Made by a program: the position numbers and the translations under genes
Notes under the pieces: generated by a model
The model's input: only the letters and a program-made list of their open reading frames with translations
What the model was told of the DNA's origin: nothing
Databases searched by the model: none
Source: VRUE01 sp036276735
Lineage (GTDB): Bacteria > Actinomycetota > Thermoleophilia > Solirubrobacterales > 70-9
Length of the DNA: 64,000 nucleotides
Assembly (NCBI GenBank): GCA_036276735.1
Contig: DASUOH010000046.1
Location: 11,919 to 75,918 of the forward strand
Reading direction: 5' to 3'
Shown here: positions 15,382 through 23,023 of the stretch, in pieces
Layout of the letters: each line of letters begins with the position of its first letter
How positions within the stretch are numbered: the first letter of the stretch is position 1

Positions 15382-16194
15382 ATGGCACTGCGATGCGTCT
15401 ACGTCGACCTCGACGGCACCCTGCTCGGCAAGGGCAGCTCGCTCTTCCGGGACGCCGAGGGCGGTTTCTCGCTGGCCCAGGCCCGGGGCCTTCAGGCGTG
15501 CGACCGGGCCGGGGTCGAGGTCGTGATCATGTCGGGGCGGCGGGAGCCGCAGGTCCACGAGGCGGCGCGGCTGATGGGCCAGACCTCCTACATCTACGAG
15601 GCCGGCTGCGCCTTCGCGATCGACGGCGAGACGACGCTGCTGACCGGCGACCTGGTCCCCGACGAGGACGGCACCGTCTACGAGAAGATCGAGGCGCGCG
15701 GCATCCCCAAGCTGCTCTTCGAGCACTTCCCCGAGCGAATCGAATACCACTCGCCCTGGCACCACGGCCGCGTCCTCTCCCACCTCTTCCGCGGCGCGGT
15801 GGACGTCGGCGAGGTCAACGCGCTGCTAGCCGCCGAGGGCCACGACGACCTGCGCTTCCTCGACAACGGGGCGATCAACCGGCCGCTGGCGACGACCGGC
15901 GAGCCGGCCCACGCCTACCACCTCGTCCCCAAGCTGGTCAGCAAGGCCAACGGCGCGGCAGCCCACGCCCGCGCCCGCGGCTACGACCCCGGCGACTGCA
16001 TCGCGGTCGGCGACTCGGTCGAGGACCTGGAGGTCGCCGCGGCCGTCGGCCGCTTCTTCGTCGTCGCCAACGGGCCGCAGCGGGACCCCGGCCTGCGCGC
16101 CGCGCTCGCCGCCTGGGACAACGTCACGGTCACCGAGGGAGCTATGGGAGACGGCTTCTACGAGGCCGTGGTCGCCTCTCTAGTATCGGCCTAG
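15382..16194 (+). CDS. HAD-IIB family phosphatase
   Basis: 270 residues with all HAD motifs: DLDGTLLGKG (motif I, residues ~9-18), MSGRREPQ (motif II), KANGAAAHARARG (motif III Lys) and GDSVEDLEVAAAVG (motif IV). The C2-type cap and size fit Cof/mannosyl-3-phosphoglycerate phosphatase-like enzymes that dephosphorylate sugar phosphates; the substrate is unknown. The ATG at 15382 follows a TACCGT hexamer by 12 nt. It ends 28 bp before the DtxR-type regulator. Confidence 0.82.
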   Translation: MALRCVYVDLDGTLLGKGSSLFRDAEGGFSLAQARGLQACDRAGVEVVIMSGRREPQVHEAARLMGQTSYIYEAGCAFAIDGETTLLTGDLVPDEDGTVYEKIEARGIPKLLFEHFPERIEYHSPWHHGRVLSHLFRGAVDVGEVNALLAAEGHDDLRFLDNGAINRPLATTGEPAHAYHLVPKLVSKANGAAAHARARGYDPGDCIAVGDSVEDLEVAAAVGRFFVVANGPQRDPGLRAALAAWDNVTVTEGAMGDGFYEAVVASLVSA

Positions 16195-16222
16195 ACCCCG
16201 CCACCGCAGAGAGGAGAGCCGC

Positions 16223-16936
16223 TTGTCGCAGGACAGCGCGACCGTCGCCGAGCAGGAGTATCTGGAGATCATGTTCTGGCTGGAGGAGGCAGGACTGCCG
16301 ATGACCGGCGCCAACATCGCCCGCGCCATGCAGCTCTCGCCGCCGACCGTCCACGAGATGATCGGCCGCCTCGTCGACGACGGCTACGTCGAGCGCAACC
16401 CCGATAAGTCGCTCGCCTTCACGGAGGCCGGCCGCGACCACGCCAGCCACATCGTCCGCCGCCACCGGATGATCGAGCGCTTCCTCACCGACGTGCTCGG
16501 CATCCCCTGGGACGAGGTGCACGAGGAGGCCGAGCGGATCGAGCACGCGATGTCGCCGGTGCTGGAGGAGCGGATGCGGGCGGCGATCGGCGACGCGACC
16601 ACCTGCCCACACGGCCACCCGATCGTCGAGGGGGCGCGCGAGCGCGGCTCGCTGCTCGCCGACGTCGAGGTCGGGGCCGACGTCGTCGTGCTGCGCTTCG
16701 AGAACGAGGCCGAGGAGCTGCTGCACTACCTCAAGGACGCCGGGCTGCACCCGGGGCTGGAGGGAAAGGTCGACAGCTCAGATGAGGAGGGAGTGACGAT
16801 CGCCTCCCGCGGCGGCAACCACCACGTCTCGCGCAGCGTCGCCGAGACGGTCTCGGTGCGGGCGGACCCGGCGCCGGCGCCCCGCGCCGCCATTCCCGAG
16901 CAGCTGGTCCTTTCCCAGGACCGGTACGGGCGTTAG
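16223..16936 (+). CDS. DtxR/IdeR-family metal-dependent transcriptional regulator
   Basis: 237 residues from a TTG start preceded by GAGGAGAG. The N-terminal winged helix (EQEYLEIMFWLEEAGLPMTG, LSPPTVHEMIGRL, TEAGRDHASHIVRRHRMIER) is followed by the dimerisation and metal-binding domain (LGIPWDEVHEEAERIEHAMS, CPHGHPI) and a C-terminal FeoA/SH3-like domain. It should repress iron or manganese uptake genes when metal is bound. No target operator could be recognised nearby. Confidence 0.9.
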   Translation: MSQDSATVAEQEYLEIMFWLEEAGLPMTGANIARAMQLSPPTVHEMIGRLVDDGYVERNPDKSLAFTEAGRDHASHIVRRHRMIERFLTDVLGIPWDEVHEEAERIEHAMSPVLEERMRAAIGDATTCPHGHPIVEGARERGSLLADVEVGADVVVLRFENEAEELLHYLKDAGLHPGLEGKVDSSDEEGVTIASRGGNHHVSRSVAETVSVRADPAPAPRAAIPEQLVLSQDRYGR

Positions 16937-16937
16937 C

Positions 16938-17052
16938 CGGGGAGCCCATCCCGGCAGGACTTCCACTTAACTTTTTCCGAAGACCGTTAATGGCTGTCCG
17001 CGGGCCGCGCCGCGGAAAAAGTACAAGACGTTCCAGCCCTACCGGGATGGGC
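16938..17052. repeat. Palindromic element family A, copy 1
   Basis: One long hairpin fills the gap between two convergent stop codons. The outer arms are GAGCCCATCCCGG and its complement. The inner conserved part starts CTTAACTTTTTCCGAAGACC and ends GCGGAAAAAGTACAAGACG; ACTTTTTCC pairs exactly with GGAAAAAGT. A second copy at 18172-18292 shares the core but has different outer arms. A bidirectional terminator role fits here, since T-rich runs leave the stem on both strands. Confidence 0.75.
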
Positions 17053-17055
17053 TCG

Positions 17056-18159
17056 TCAAGCGGGGGAGCCGGTCCGAACTCGCTCTAAAGCAGCGGCAAT
17101 TCGCCCCACACCGTCGGGAATCCGGTCCGGGGGGACGCTGGCAAACGAAAGCCGGAGGCTGCTCTCGCCGCCGTCGATCATGAAGGCGGGGCCCGCGACG
17201 AAGGCGACGTCCTCGGCTTTCGACTCGACCAGCAGCGCGGTCGTGTCGGTGCCGGCGGCGAGGTCCAGCCAGAGGAAGTAGCCCCCGGCAGGGACGACGA
17301 ACTCGGCCTCGGGAATCTGCTCCCGCAGCGCCTCGACCAGCGCGTCGCGCCGTTCGCGCAGGGCACCGCGCACGAAGTCGATGTTGGCGTCGAGGCCACC
17401 GGAGCGGCAGAGCTCCAGCACGATCGCCTCGGCGAGCATGTTGGGCGAGATGTAGGTCTCGTTGGCGCGCTTGGCCAGCTTCGCGATCTCCTCGGCCGGC
17501 CCAGCCAGGTAGCCGACCCGGACGCCCGGGCTGACCGTCTTGGAGAACGAGGAGGCGTGGACGACGCGGCCCGCCTTGTCGAGTGAGAGCATCGTCTCCA
17601 GCGGCTCGCCCTCGAAGGGCAGCTCGCGGTAGGGATCGTCCTCGAAGATCCAGAAGCCGTGCTCGGCGGCCAGCTCGACCAGTCGCACCCGCTTCTCGGC
17701 TGAGAGCGTGCAGCCGGCCGGGTTGTGGAAGTTGGGGATGACGTGGGCGAGCTTGATCGGGCCGTCGGCGAGCGCCGCCTCGACCGCGCCGACGTCGATG
17801 CCGTCGGCCTCCAGCTGCACCGGGACCAGCTCCACGCCCAGCCGCTGCAGCATCAGCAGCGTGCGGTCGTAGGTCGGCTGCTCGACGATCACCCGGTCAC
17901 CCGGCTCGAGCAGGTGGTCGAAGAGCATCCAGCCGGCCTCGAGCGAGCCGTTGGCGATCATCACCTGCCCGGCGTCGAGCCCGCCGTGCCGCTCGGCGAC
18001 CCACTGGCAGAGACCCGGATGGCCGATGCCCGTGCCATAGGAGAGCGCTTTCTGCCAGTCCTCCGAAAGCGCCGCCGCCGCCGCATCCTTCACCGCTTCC
18101 CGCGGCAAAATGTCAGCGCTCGGCGCCCCTCTCGCAAACGAAATCGTGTCAGCAGCCAT
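17056..18159 (-). CDS. PLP-dependent aminotransferase (class I, LysN/ARO8-like)
   Basis: 367-residue fold-type I aminotransferase. It has the cofactor-contact motifs YGTGIGHPGLCQW, ANGSLEAGW, PNFHNPAGCTLS, FEDDPYRELPF, and the Schiff-base Lys in SSFSKTVSPGVRVGYLAGP. The pattern matches 2-aminoadipate/aromatic aminotransferases without the DNA-binding domain of MocR proteins. The frame runs further upstream, but ATG 18159 gives the normal N-terminus and follows a TATACT hexamer by 9 nt. It is bracketed on both sides by family A palindromic elements. The donor amino acid cannot be fixed. Confidence 0.85.
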   Translation of the reverse strand: MAADTISFARGAPSADILPREAVKDAAAAALSEDWQKALSYGTGIGHPGLCQWVAERHGGLDAGQVMIANGSLEAGWMLFDHLLEPGDRVIVEQPTYDRTLLMLQRLGVELVPVQLEADGIDVGAVEAALADGPIKLAHVIPNFHNPAGCTLSAEKRVRLVELAAEHGFWIFEDDPYRELPFEGEPLETMLSLDKAGRVVHASSFSKTVSPGVRVGYLAGPAEEIAKLAKRANETYISPNMLAEAIVLELCRSGGLDANIDFVRGALRERRDALVEALREQIPEAEFVVPAGGYFLWLDLAAGTDTTALLVESKAEDVAFVAGPAFMIDGGESSLRLSFASVPPDRIPDGVGRIAAALERVRTGSPA

Positions 18160-18171
18160 CTGCGTCCGAGT

Positions 18172-18292
18172 ATAGGTAGAGGGGTCTGGGCAGGGGTGGA
18201 GCGTCTTGTACTTTTTTTGCGCAACCGTCCTCGGACGGCCGCACAACGGTCTTCAAAAAAAGTTAAGCGGAACCCCTGCCCAGACCCCTCAA
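18172..18292. repeat. Palindromic element family A, copy 2
   Basis: On the minus strand it reads CTTAACTTTTTTTGAAGACC, a variable inner hairpin, then GCGCAAAAAAAGTACAAGACG. The outer arms pair GGGTCTGGGCAGGGG with its complement. Against copy 1 the inner stem changes from CC/GG to TT/AA, so pairing is kept. The sucD-side arm encodes the last residues of SucD and the other arm lies just upstream of the aminotransferase promoter. Confidence 0.75.
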
Positions 18293-19153
18293 CACCTCGA
18301 CCGCGATCCGCGCCGTCTCGGTCGGGCTTTCGCCGACCCGGACGCCCTTCGCCTCCAGCGCCTCCTTCTTGGCCTGGGCGGTGCCCGAGGAGCCGGAGAT
18401 GATCGCGCCGGCGTGGCCCATCTGCTTGCCGGGCGGCGCGGTGAAGCCGGCGATGTAAGCGACGACCGGCTTGGAGATCTCGGCCGCGATGAACTCGGCG
18501 GCGCGCTCCTCGGCGTCACCGCCGATCTCGCCGACCATCACGATCAGCTCGGTCTCCTCGTCGGCCTCGTAGAGCTTGAGGATGTCGATGAAGTCCGAGC
18601 CGACGATCGGGTCGCCGCCGATGCCGACGATCGAGGAGTTGCCCTCGCCCGCCTGCTTCAACTCGTTGCCGATCTGGTAGGTCAGCGTGCCGCTCTTGGA
18701 GACGACGCCGATCTTGCCGGGGTCGAAGAACTGGGCCGGAATGATTCCTACGTTGGCCTTGCCGGGGGAGAGGACGCCGGGGCAGTTCGGCCCGATCAGC
18801 CGCACCCCCGCCTCCTGAGCCTTCCAGTAGGTCTTCAGCATGTCGAGGACGGGGATCCCCTCGGTGATCGCAATCACCGTCTCGACGCCGGACTCGATTG
18901 CCTCGTCAATCGCCGGTGCGGCGAACCGGGCCGGCACGAAGATCATCGAAGTGTTGGCGCCCTCCTGCTCGACCGCCTCGCGGATCGAGTCGTAGATCGG
19001 CACCCCCTCGACGTCCTGGCCGCCCTTGCCAGGCGTCACCCCGGCGACGAGGTCGGTCCCGTAGGCGCGATTGCGCAGCCCGTGGAAGGAGCCCTCGCGC
19101 CCGGTCAGCCCGGAGACGACGAGCTTGGTCTCGCTGCCGACGACGATGCTCAC
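18263..19153 (-). CDS. sucD: Succinate-CoA ligase (ADP-forming) subunit alpha
   Basis: 296 residues from a GTG start. The CoA-binding Rossmann domain (VVSGLTGREGSFHGLRNRAY, VPARFAAPAIDEAI) is followed by LIGPNCPGVL and the ligase domain GVVSKSGTLTYQI, with the phosphohistidine loop KQMGHAGAIISG (His). It makes succinyl-CoA or ATP in the TCA cycle with SucC. The GTG overlaps the sucC stop as GTGA. Its last residues (RGLGRGSA) are encoded by the arm of a palindromic element, so the C-terminus may have been altered by that element. Confidence 0.96.
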   Translation of the reverse strand: MSIVVGSETKLVVSGLTGREGSFHGLRNRAYGTDLVAGVTPGKGGQDVEGVPIYDSIREAVEQEGANTSMIFVPARFAAPAIDEAIESGVETVIAITEGIPVLDMLKTYWKAQEAGVRLIGPNCPGVLSPGKANVGIIPAQFFDPGKIGVVSKSGTLTYQIGNELKQAGEGNSSIVGIGGDPIVGSDFIDILKLYEADEETELIVMVGEIGGDAEERAAEFIAAEISKPVVAYIAGFTAPPGKQMGHAGAIISGSSGTAQAKKEALEAKGVRVGESPTETARIAVEVLRGLGRGSA

Positions 19154-20313
19154 GCGGCGCTCCCCGCGAGCTCGACGACGCGGCGGGCCGCGTCGAGCAT
19201 CGTCTTCTCCTGGTGCAGGTTGGGCAGGTTCGCCTCGGCGAGGATCTTCAGGCCCTGCTCGGAGTTGGTGCCGTCGAGGCGCACCACGAGAGGCACGCCC
19301 AGGTCGATCTGGCCCGAGGCGGTGACGATCCCCTTGGCGATCTCGTCGCAACGGGTGATGCCGCCGAAGATGTTGAAGAGGATCGCCGCGACCTTCGCGT
19401 CGGACTTGATCACTTCCAGCGCGTTGACGATCGCCTCGGCTTTCGAGCCACCGCCGGCGTCGAGGAAGTTGGCGGGCGCCCCGCCAGCCTGGGCGACGAC
19501 GTCGAGCGTCGACATGCAGAGACCGGCGCCGTTGGCGAGGATGCCTATGTCCCCGTCGAGCTTCACGTAAGTGAGCCCTTTTTCCTTCGCCATCCGCTCT
19601 TGAGGATCGTCGACGGTGTCGGCGACCTCGGCCAGCTCCTGGTGGCGGAAGAGGGCGTTGCCGTCGATCGTCACCTTCGAGTCCAGCGCGACGACGTCGC
19701 GATCGGCAGTGACGATCAGCGGGTTGACCTCGATCAGGGTCGCGTCCTCCTCGCGCGCCACCTCGGCCAGCTTCACCAACACCTCGGCAGCCTGGTCGAG
19801 GGCATCGTCGGCGAGGCCGGCGGCGGCGACGATCGACCGCGCCGTGGCAGCGTCGAACTCGCGGGTCGGGTCGATGTGCCGTTTGACCAGCGCCTCGGGG
19901 TCCTCCGCGGCGACCGCCTCGATGTCCATGCCGCCCTTGGCGGAGACCATCGCCAGCAGCTTCTTCTCGCCGCGGTCGAGGATGACCGAGGCGTAGTACT
20001 CCTCGGCGATGTCGGAGGCGCCCTCGATCCAGACCTGGTCTACCCGAAAGGGCCCCTCGCCGTGGGGGCCGACGATGTCCATGCCGAGGATCGCGTCGGC
20101 GTGCTCGCGCGCCTGCTCGGCGTCGGCGGCGATCTTGATGCCGCCGGCCTTGCCGCGGCCGCCGATCAGCACCTGCGCCTTGATCGCGCAGGGATATCCG
20201 ATCCGCTCCGCCGCGGCGACGGCGTCCTCGACGGTCGAGGCGACCTCGCCGCTCGGCACGGCGATGCCGTGCGCGGCGAACAGCTGCTTGCCCTGATACT
20301 CGAGGAGGTCCAT
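19150..20313 (-). CDS. sucC: Succinate-CoA ligase (ADP-forming) subunit beta
   Basis: 387 residues with the ATP-grasp domain (MDLLEYQGKQLFAAHGIAVP, AQVLIGGRGKAGGIK, LIEVNPLIV) and the C-terminal domain (NGAGLCMSTLDVV, FNIFGGITRCDEIAKGIV). Partner of SucD, first gene of the pair. Its start codon is back to back with the promoter region of the divergent dehalogenase gene, where TATAGG and TATAAG hexamers face opposite ways. Confidence 0.96.
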   Translation of the reverse strand: MDLLEYQGKQLFAAHGIAVPSGEVASTVEDAVAAAERIGYPCAIKAQVLIGGRGKAGGIKIAADAEQAREHADAILGMDIVGPHGEGPFRVDQVWIEGASDIAEEYYASVILDRGEKKLLAMVSAKGGMDIEAVAAEDPEALVKRHIDPTREFDAATARSIVAAAGLADDALDQAAEVLVKLAEVAREEDATLIEVNPLIVTADRDVVALDSKVTIDGNALFRHQELAEVADTVDDPQERMAKEKGLTYVKLDGDIGILANGAGLCMSTLDVVAQAGGAPANFLDAGGGSKAEAIVNALEVIKSDAKVAAILFNIFGGITRCDEIAKGIVTASGQIDLGVPLVVRLDGTNSEQGLKILAEANLPNLHQEKTMLDAARRVVELAGSAA

Positions 20314-20353
20314 GGTCGGCGCGCCCTGCCGAGCGCGGCGGGCAGCCTATAAG

Positions 20354-21049
20354 ATGCCGCGCCGCATGCCCGTCCCCGCTCTTAAAACCATCAAATGGGT
20401 GACCACCGATTGCTACGGCACCCTGATCGACTGGGAGAAGGGCATCCTCGAGGCCTGCAGGAAAGAGGCGGAGAAGGACGGCTTCAGCTTCGACGAGGGG
20501 CCCTTCCTGGAGCGCTTCTTCGAGGTGCAGGCAGAAATCATGGCCGGCTCCTACGAACTGTACGCCGAGGTGCTGCGCCGCACGATCGTCAAAGTCGCCC
20601 GCGAGGTCGGCTGGGAGATCGAGCCTTCCCGCGCTCAGTTCCTGCCCGACAGCGTCGCCTACTGGCTGCCCTTCCGCGAGGCGAACGCGGCGATGGACCG
20701 GCTCGGCAAACGCTACGAGATCGGGATCGTCTCCAACATCGACGACAAACTGCTGGGGATCTCCCGTCGCCACCTGCGCACCGAACTCGACCTCGTCGTC
20801 ACCGCCCAGCAGGTCCGCAGCTACAAGCCCGACCCGACCCATTTCAAAGAGTGCGCGCGGCGGATTGGCAGCAAGAAAGGCTGGCTCCACATCGCCTCCA
20901 GCTACACCACTGACGTCGCGCCGCTGCTGAAAATGAACGTGCCGGTCATCTGGGTCAACCGCCACAACGAGAAACTCGAGGGGCGCAAAGCGCCCGCCGC
21001 GACGGTCAAAAACTTCCGTGACGCGGTAAAAAAGCTCGGCGCGTCCTAG
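20354..21049 (+). CDS. Haloacid dehalogenase type II-like HAD hydrolase
   Basis: 231 residues if it starts at 20354. HAD motifs are TTDCYGTLIDWEKG (nucleophile Asp), IVSNIDDKLLG (motif II), VRSYKPDPTHF (Lys) and ASSYTTDVAPLLKM (motif IV). The size and cap match L-2-haloacid dehalogenases and related phosphatases; the substrate is unknown. The in-frame ATG at 20366 is a good alternative start, because TATAAG directly precedes 20354 and would act as a -10 element 12 nt before 20366. Confidence 0.82.
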   Translation: MPRRMPVPALKTIKWVTTDCYGTLIDWEKGILEACRKEAEKDGFSFDEGPFLERFFEVQAEIMAGSYELYAEVLRRTIVKVAREVGWEIEPSRAQFLPDSVAYWLPFREANAAMDRLGKRYEIGIVSNIDDKLLGISRRHLRTELDLVVTAQQVRSYKPDPTHFKECARRIGSKKGWLHIASSYTTDVAPLLKMNVPVIWVNRHNEKLEGRKAPAATVKNFRDAVKKLGAS

Positions 21050-21099
21050 GCATTTCCTAGCTTTCGCAACTTAGCCGGCCCAGGCCGGTTTCTCCCTTG

Positions 21100-22935
21100 A
21101 TGCCCTTTGCGAGGAACATCCGCCTGCTCTGCGTCCTGGCCATGCTCGGCGCGCTCTGCCTGGCGGTCGCCGCGTCGCCCGGCGTCGCCGGAGAAATCCC
21201 GCCTCCCAGGACCGCGGGCCAGGCGCCCAACTTCGTGGTCATCCAGACCGACGACCAGACGCTCGACAGCCTCTACGCGACGTTCGAGACCTTCCCGGGG
21301 GCGGGCGAAACGCGGGCGATGCCGAACACGCTCGACCTGATCGCCGGGAAAGGGATGACGTTCAATCGCTACTACGTCCCCTATCCCCTCTGCTGCCCGT
21401 CGCGGGTAAGCCTGCTGACGGGCCGCTACGCCCACAGCCACAACGTCAAGGGCAACGTGCAGCCAAACGGCGGCTTCCTCGGCTTCAGCTTCCGTGGCGC
21501 GGTGCAGAACAACCTCGCCGTCTGGCTGCAGAGTGCCGGCTACCGCACCATTCACGTCGGCAAGTTCCTCAACGGCTACGGCGACGAGCCCTACAGCACC
21601 GGGCTCGAGGTCCCGCCCGGCTGGAACGCCTGGTACTCGATCCCAGAATCCGACACCACCCACTACTACTACGGCTACCGCCTCAACGTGAACGGCCAGA
21701 TGATGGGTCCGTTCGGCGATCCGGGCAGCTGGGAACCGCGCGAATACACCGTCCGCGACGACTTCGGCTGCCCCTCGGCCCCCGCCAACGAACAGCCGTG
21801 CTTCTACGTCACCGACAAGCTGACCGAAATCGCCAGCAACGAGATGTTCGCGACGCCCGCCGAGCAGCCGTTCTTCGCCCTGGTCGACTACACCGCGCCG
21901 CATGGCGACTTCCGCCGGCCGGCCGGGCCGGAGCCGGCGCCGCGCCACTACGACTGGTTCCGCGGCAAGCGGGTGCCGCACGACCGCTCCGAAGGATTCG
22001 ACGAGGGCAACGTCACCGACAAGCCGCGCTTCATCCGCGACGCGCCGCACCTGACGCCGAACGAGAAGCGCACCTACCGCGTCTATTGGCAGAAGCAGCT
22101 CGAGTCGCTGCGCGCGGTCGACGACGGTGTCAAACGGATCGTCGACACGCTCGGTGCGATGGGGCGGCTGGGCAACACCTACGTCGTCTTCCTCTCCGAC
22201 AACGGCTTCTTCTTCGGCGAGCACCGCCTGCTCGGCGGCAAGTTCCTCGCCTACGAGCCGGCGACGCACATGCCGCTGCTGATCAGGGGGCCGGGGATCA
22301 AACCGGATAGCGCAACCGGTGAGCTGGTAGGGAACATCGACATCGCGCCGACCCTGGTGGAGCTGGCCGGGGCCGAAGCGACCAAGAGCGTCGACGGGCG
22401 CTCGCTCGTCCCTTATATGGAAGACCCGGAACTGCGCAGCCGCCGTCCGATCCTCTTCGAGTCGTTCGTCGAGACGAGCGACGTCGAAAGCAACGGTGAG
22501 ATCCCCGAAGAGGGCGCCGAGGCAGCCGGCGCGTCGGGCTCAGCGAGCGGTGCGAGAGCGTCGGCGAGCAGCGGCGCAAAGGCCACCGCCTCGCTGCTCG
22601 CGCCACCGAAGGACTACGCGGGCATCAGGCTCGGCCCCTACAAGTACATCGCCTGGCCGACCGGCGAGAAGGAGCTCTACAACATCAACCGCGATCCGCA
22701 CGAGCTCAACTCGCTGCACAAGGTCCCCAACTTCTTCCCGATCCGCAACTTCCTGCACCGCCAGATGAAGCGGCTGCTCGACTGCACCGGCCGCGTCTGC
22801 AGCGAAGTCACCCCGAAACTGCCGCTGACGAAGATCGAGTTCCAGCGACTGCAGGCGCAGAAGCAGCGCGAAGTGCGCGAACGGGAACGGGAGCGCGAAC
22901 AATCTCGGCGCGAACGCGAACGACGCGGTAGGTAG
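21100..22935 (+). CDS. Secreted type I sulfatase
   Basis: 611 residues. A basic start and hydrophobic stretch (LLCVLAMLGALCLAVAA) form a signal peptide. The alkaline-phosphatase-fold sulfatase domain follows: QTDDQTLDSL metal ligands, the formylglycine signature CCPSRVSLLTGR with the modified Cys at ~98, HVGKFLNGYG, and FLSDNGFFFGEH. A formylglycine-generating enzyme is needed for activity. A low-complexity insert rich in Ser/Ala (residues ~470-500) and an Arg/Glu-rich C-terminal tail (REVREREREREQSRRERE) are unusual. It probably cleaves sulfate esters outside the membrane, which could feed the nearby sulfate assimilation genes; that link is inferred. Confidence 0.9.
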   Translation: MPFARNIRLLCVLAMLGALCLAVAASPGVAGEIPPPRTAGQAPNFVVIQTDDQTLDSLYATFETFPGAGETRAMPNTLDLIAGKGMTFNRYYVPYPLCCPSRVSLLTGRYAHSHNVKGNVQPNGGFLGFSFRGAVQNNLAVWLQSAGYRTIHVGKFLNGYGDEPYSTGLEVPPGWNAWYSIPESDTTHYYYGYRLNVNGQMMGPFGDPGSWEPREYTVRDDFGCPSAPANEQPCFYVTDKLTEIASNEMFATPAEQPFFALVDYTAPHGDFRRPAGPEPAPRHYDWFRGKRVPHDRSEGFDEGNVTDKPRFIRDAPHLTPNEKRTYRVYWQKQLESLRAVDDGVKRIVDTLGAMGRLGNTYVVFLSDNGFFFGEHRLLGGKFLAYEPATHMPLLIRGPGIKPDSATGELVGNIDIAPTLVELAGAEATKSVDGRSLVPYMEDPELRSRRPILFESFVETSDVESNGEIPEEGAEAAGASGSASGARASASSGAKATASLLAPPKDYAGIRLGPYKYIAWPTGEKELYNINRDPHELNSLHKVPNFFPIRNFLHRQMKRLLDCTGRVCSEVTPKLPLTKIEFQRLQAQKQREVREREREREQSRRERERRGR

Positions 22936-23023
22936 GGACCGGTAGTCCCTCGCCCGGACAAACGCCGGCCTAATTAGGCCGGCGTTTTGAGTATCCGCCC
23001 GTTCGAGGGACTACCGGTCCCTA
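22933..23023. repeat. Palindromic element family B, copy 1
   Basis: Outer arms TAGGGACCGGTAGTCCCTCG and complement include the stop codons of both convergent genes. The inner palindrome AACGCCGGCCTAATTAGGCC continues into GGCGTT, flanked by CCCGGAC and GAGTATCCGCC. A near-identical core recurs at 49325-49419, and a half copy at 52024-52051. Here it could end transcription from both sides. Confidence 0.8.

Noticed and set aside
18263..20965. 900-residue minus-strand frame joining sucD with upstream sequence
   Set aside because: Only the last 296 codons match SucD. The remainder is out of frame with sucC and lacks similarity.
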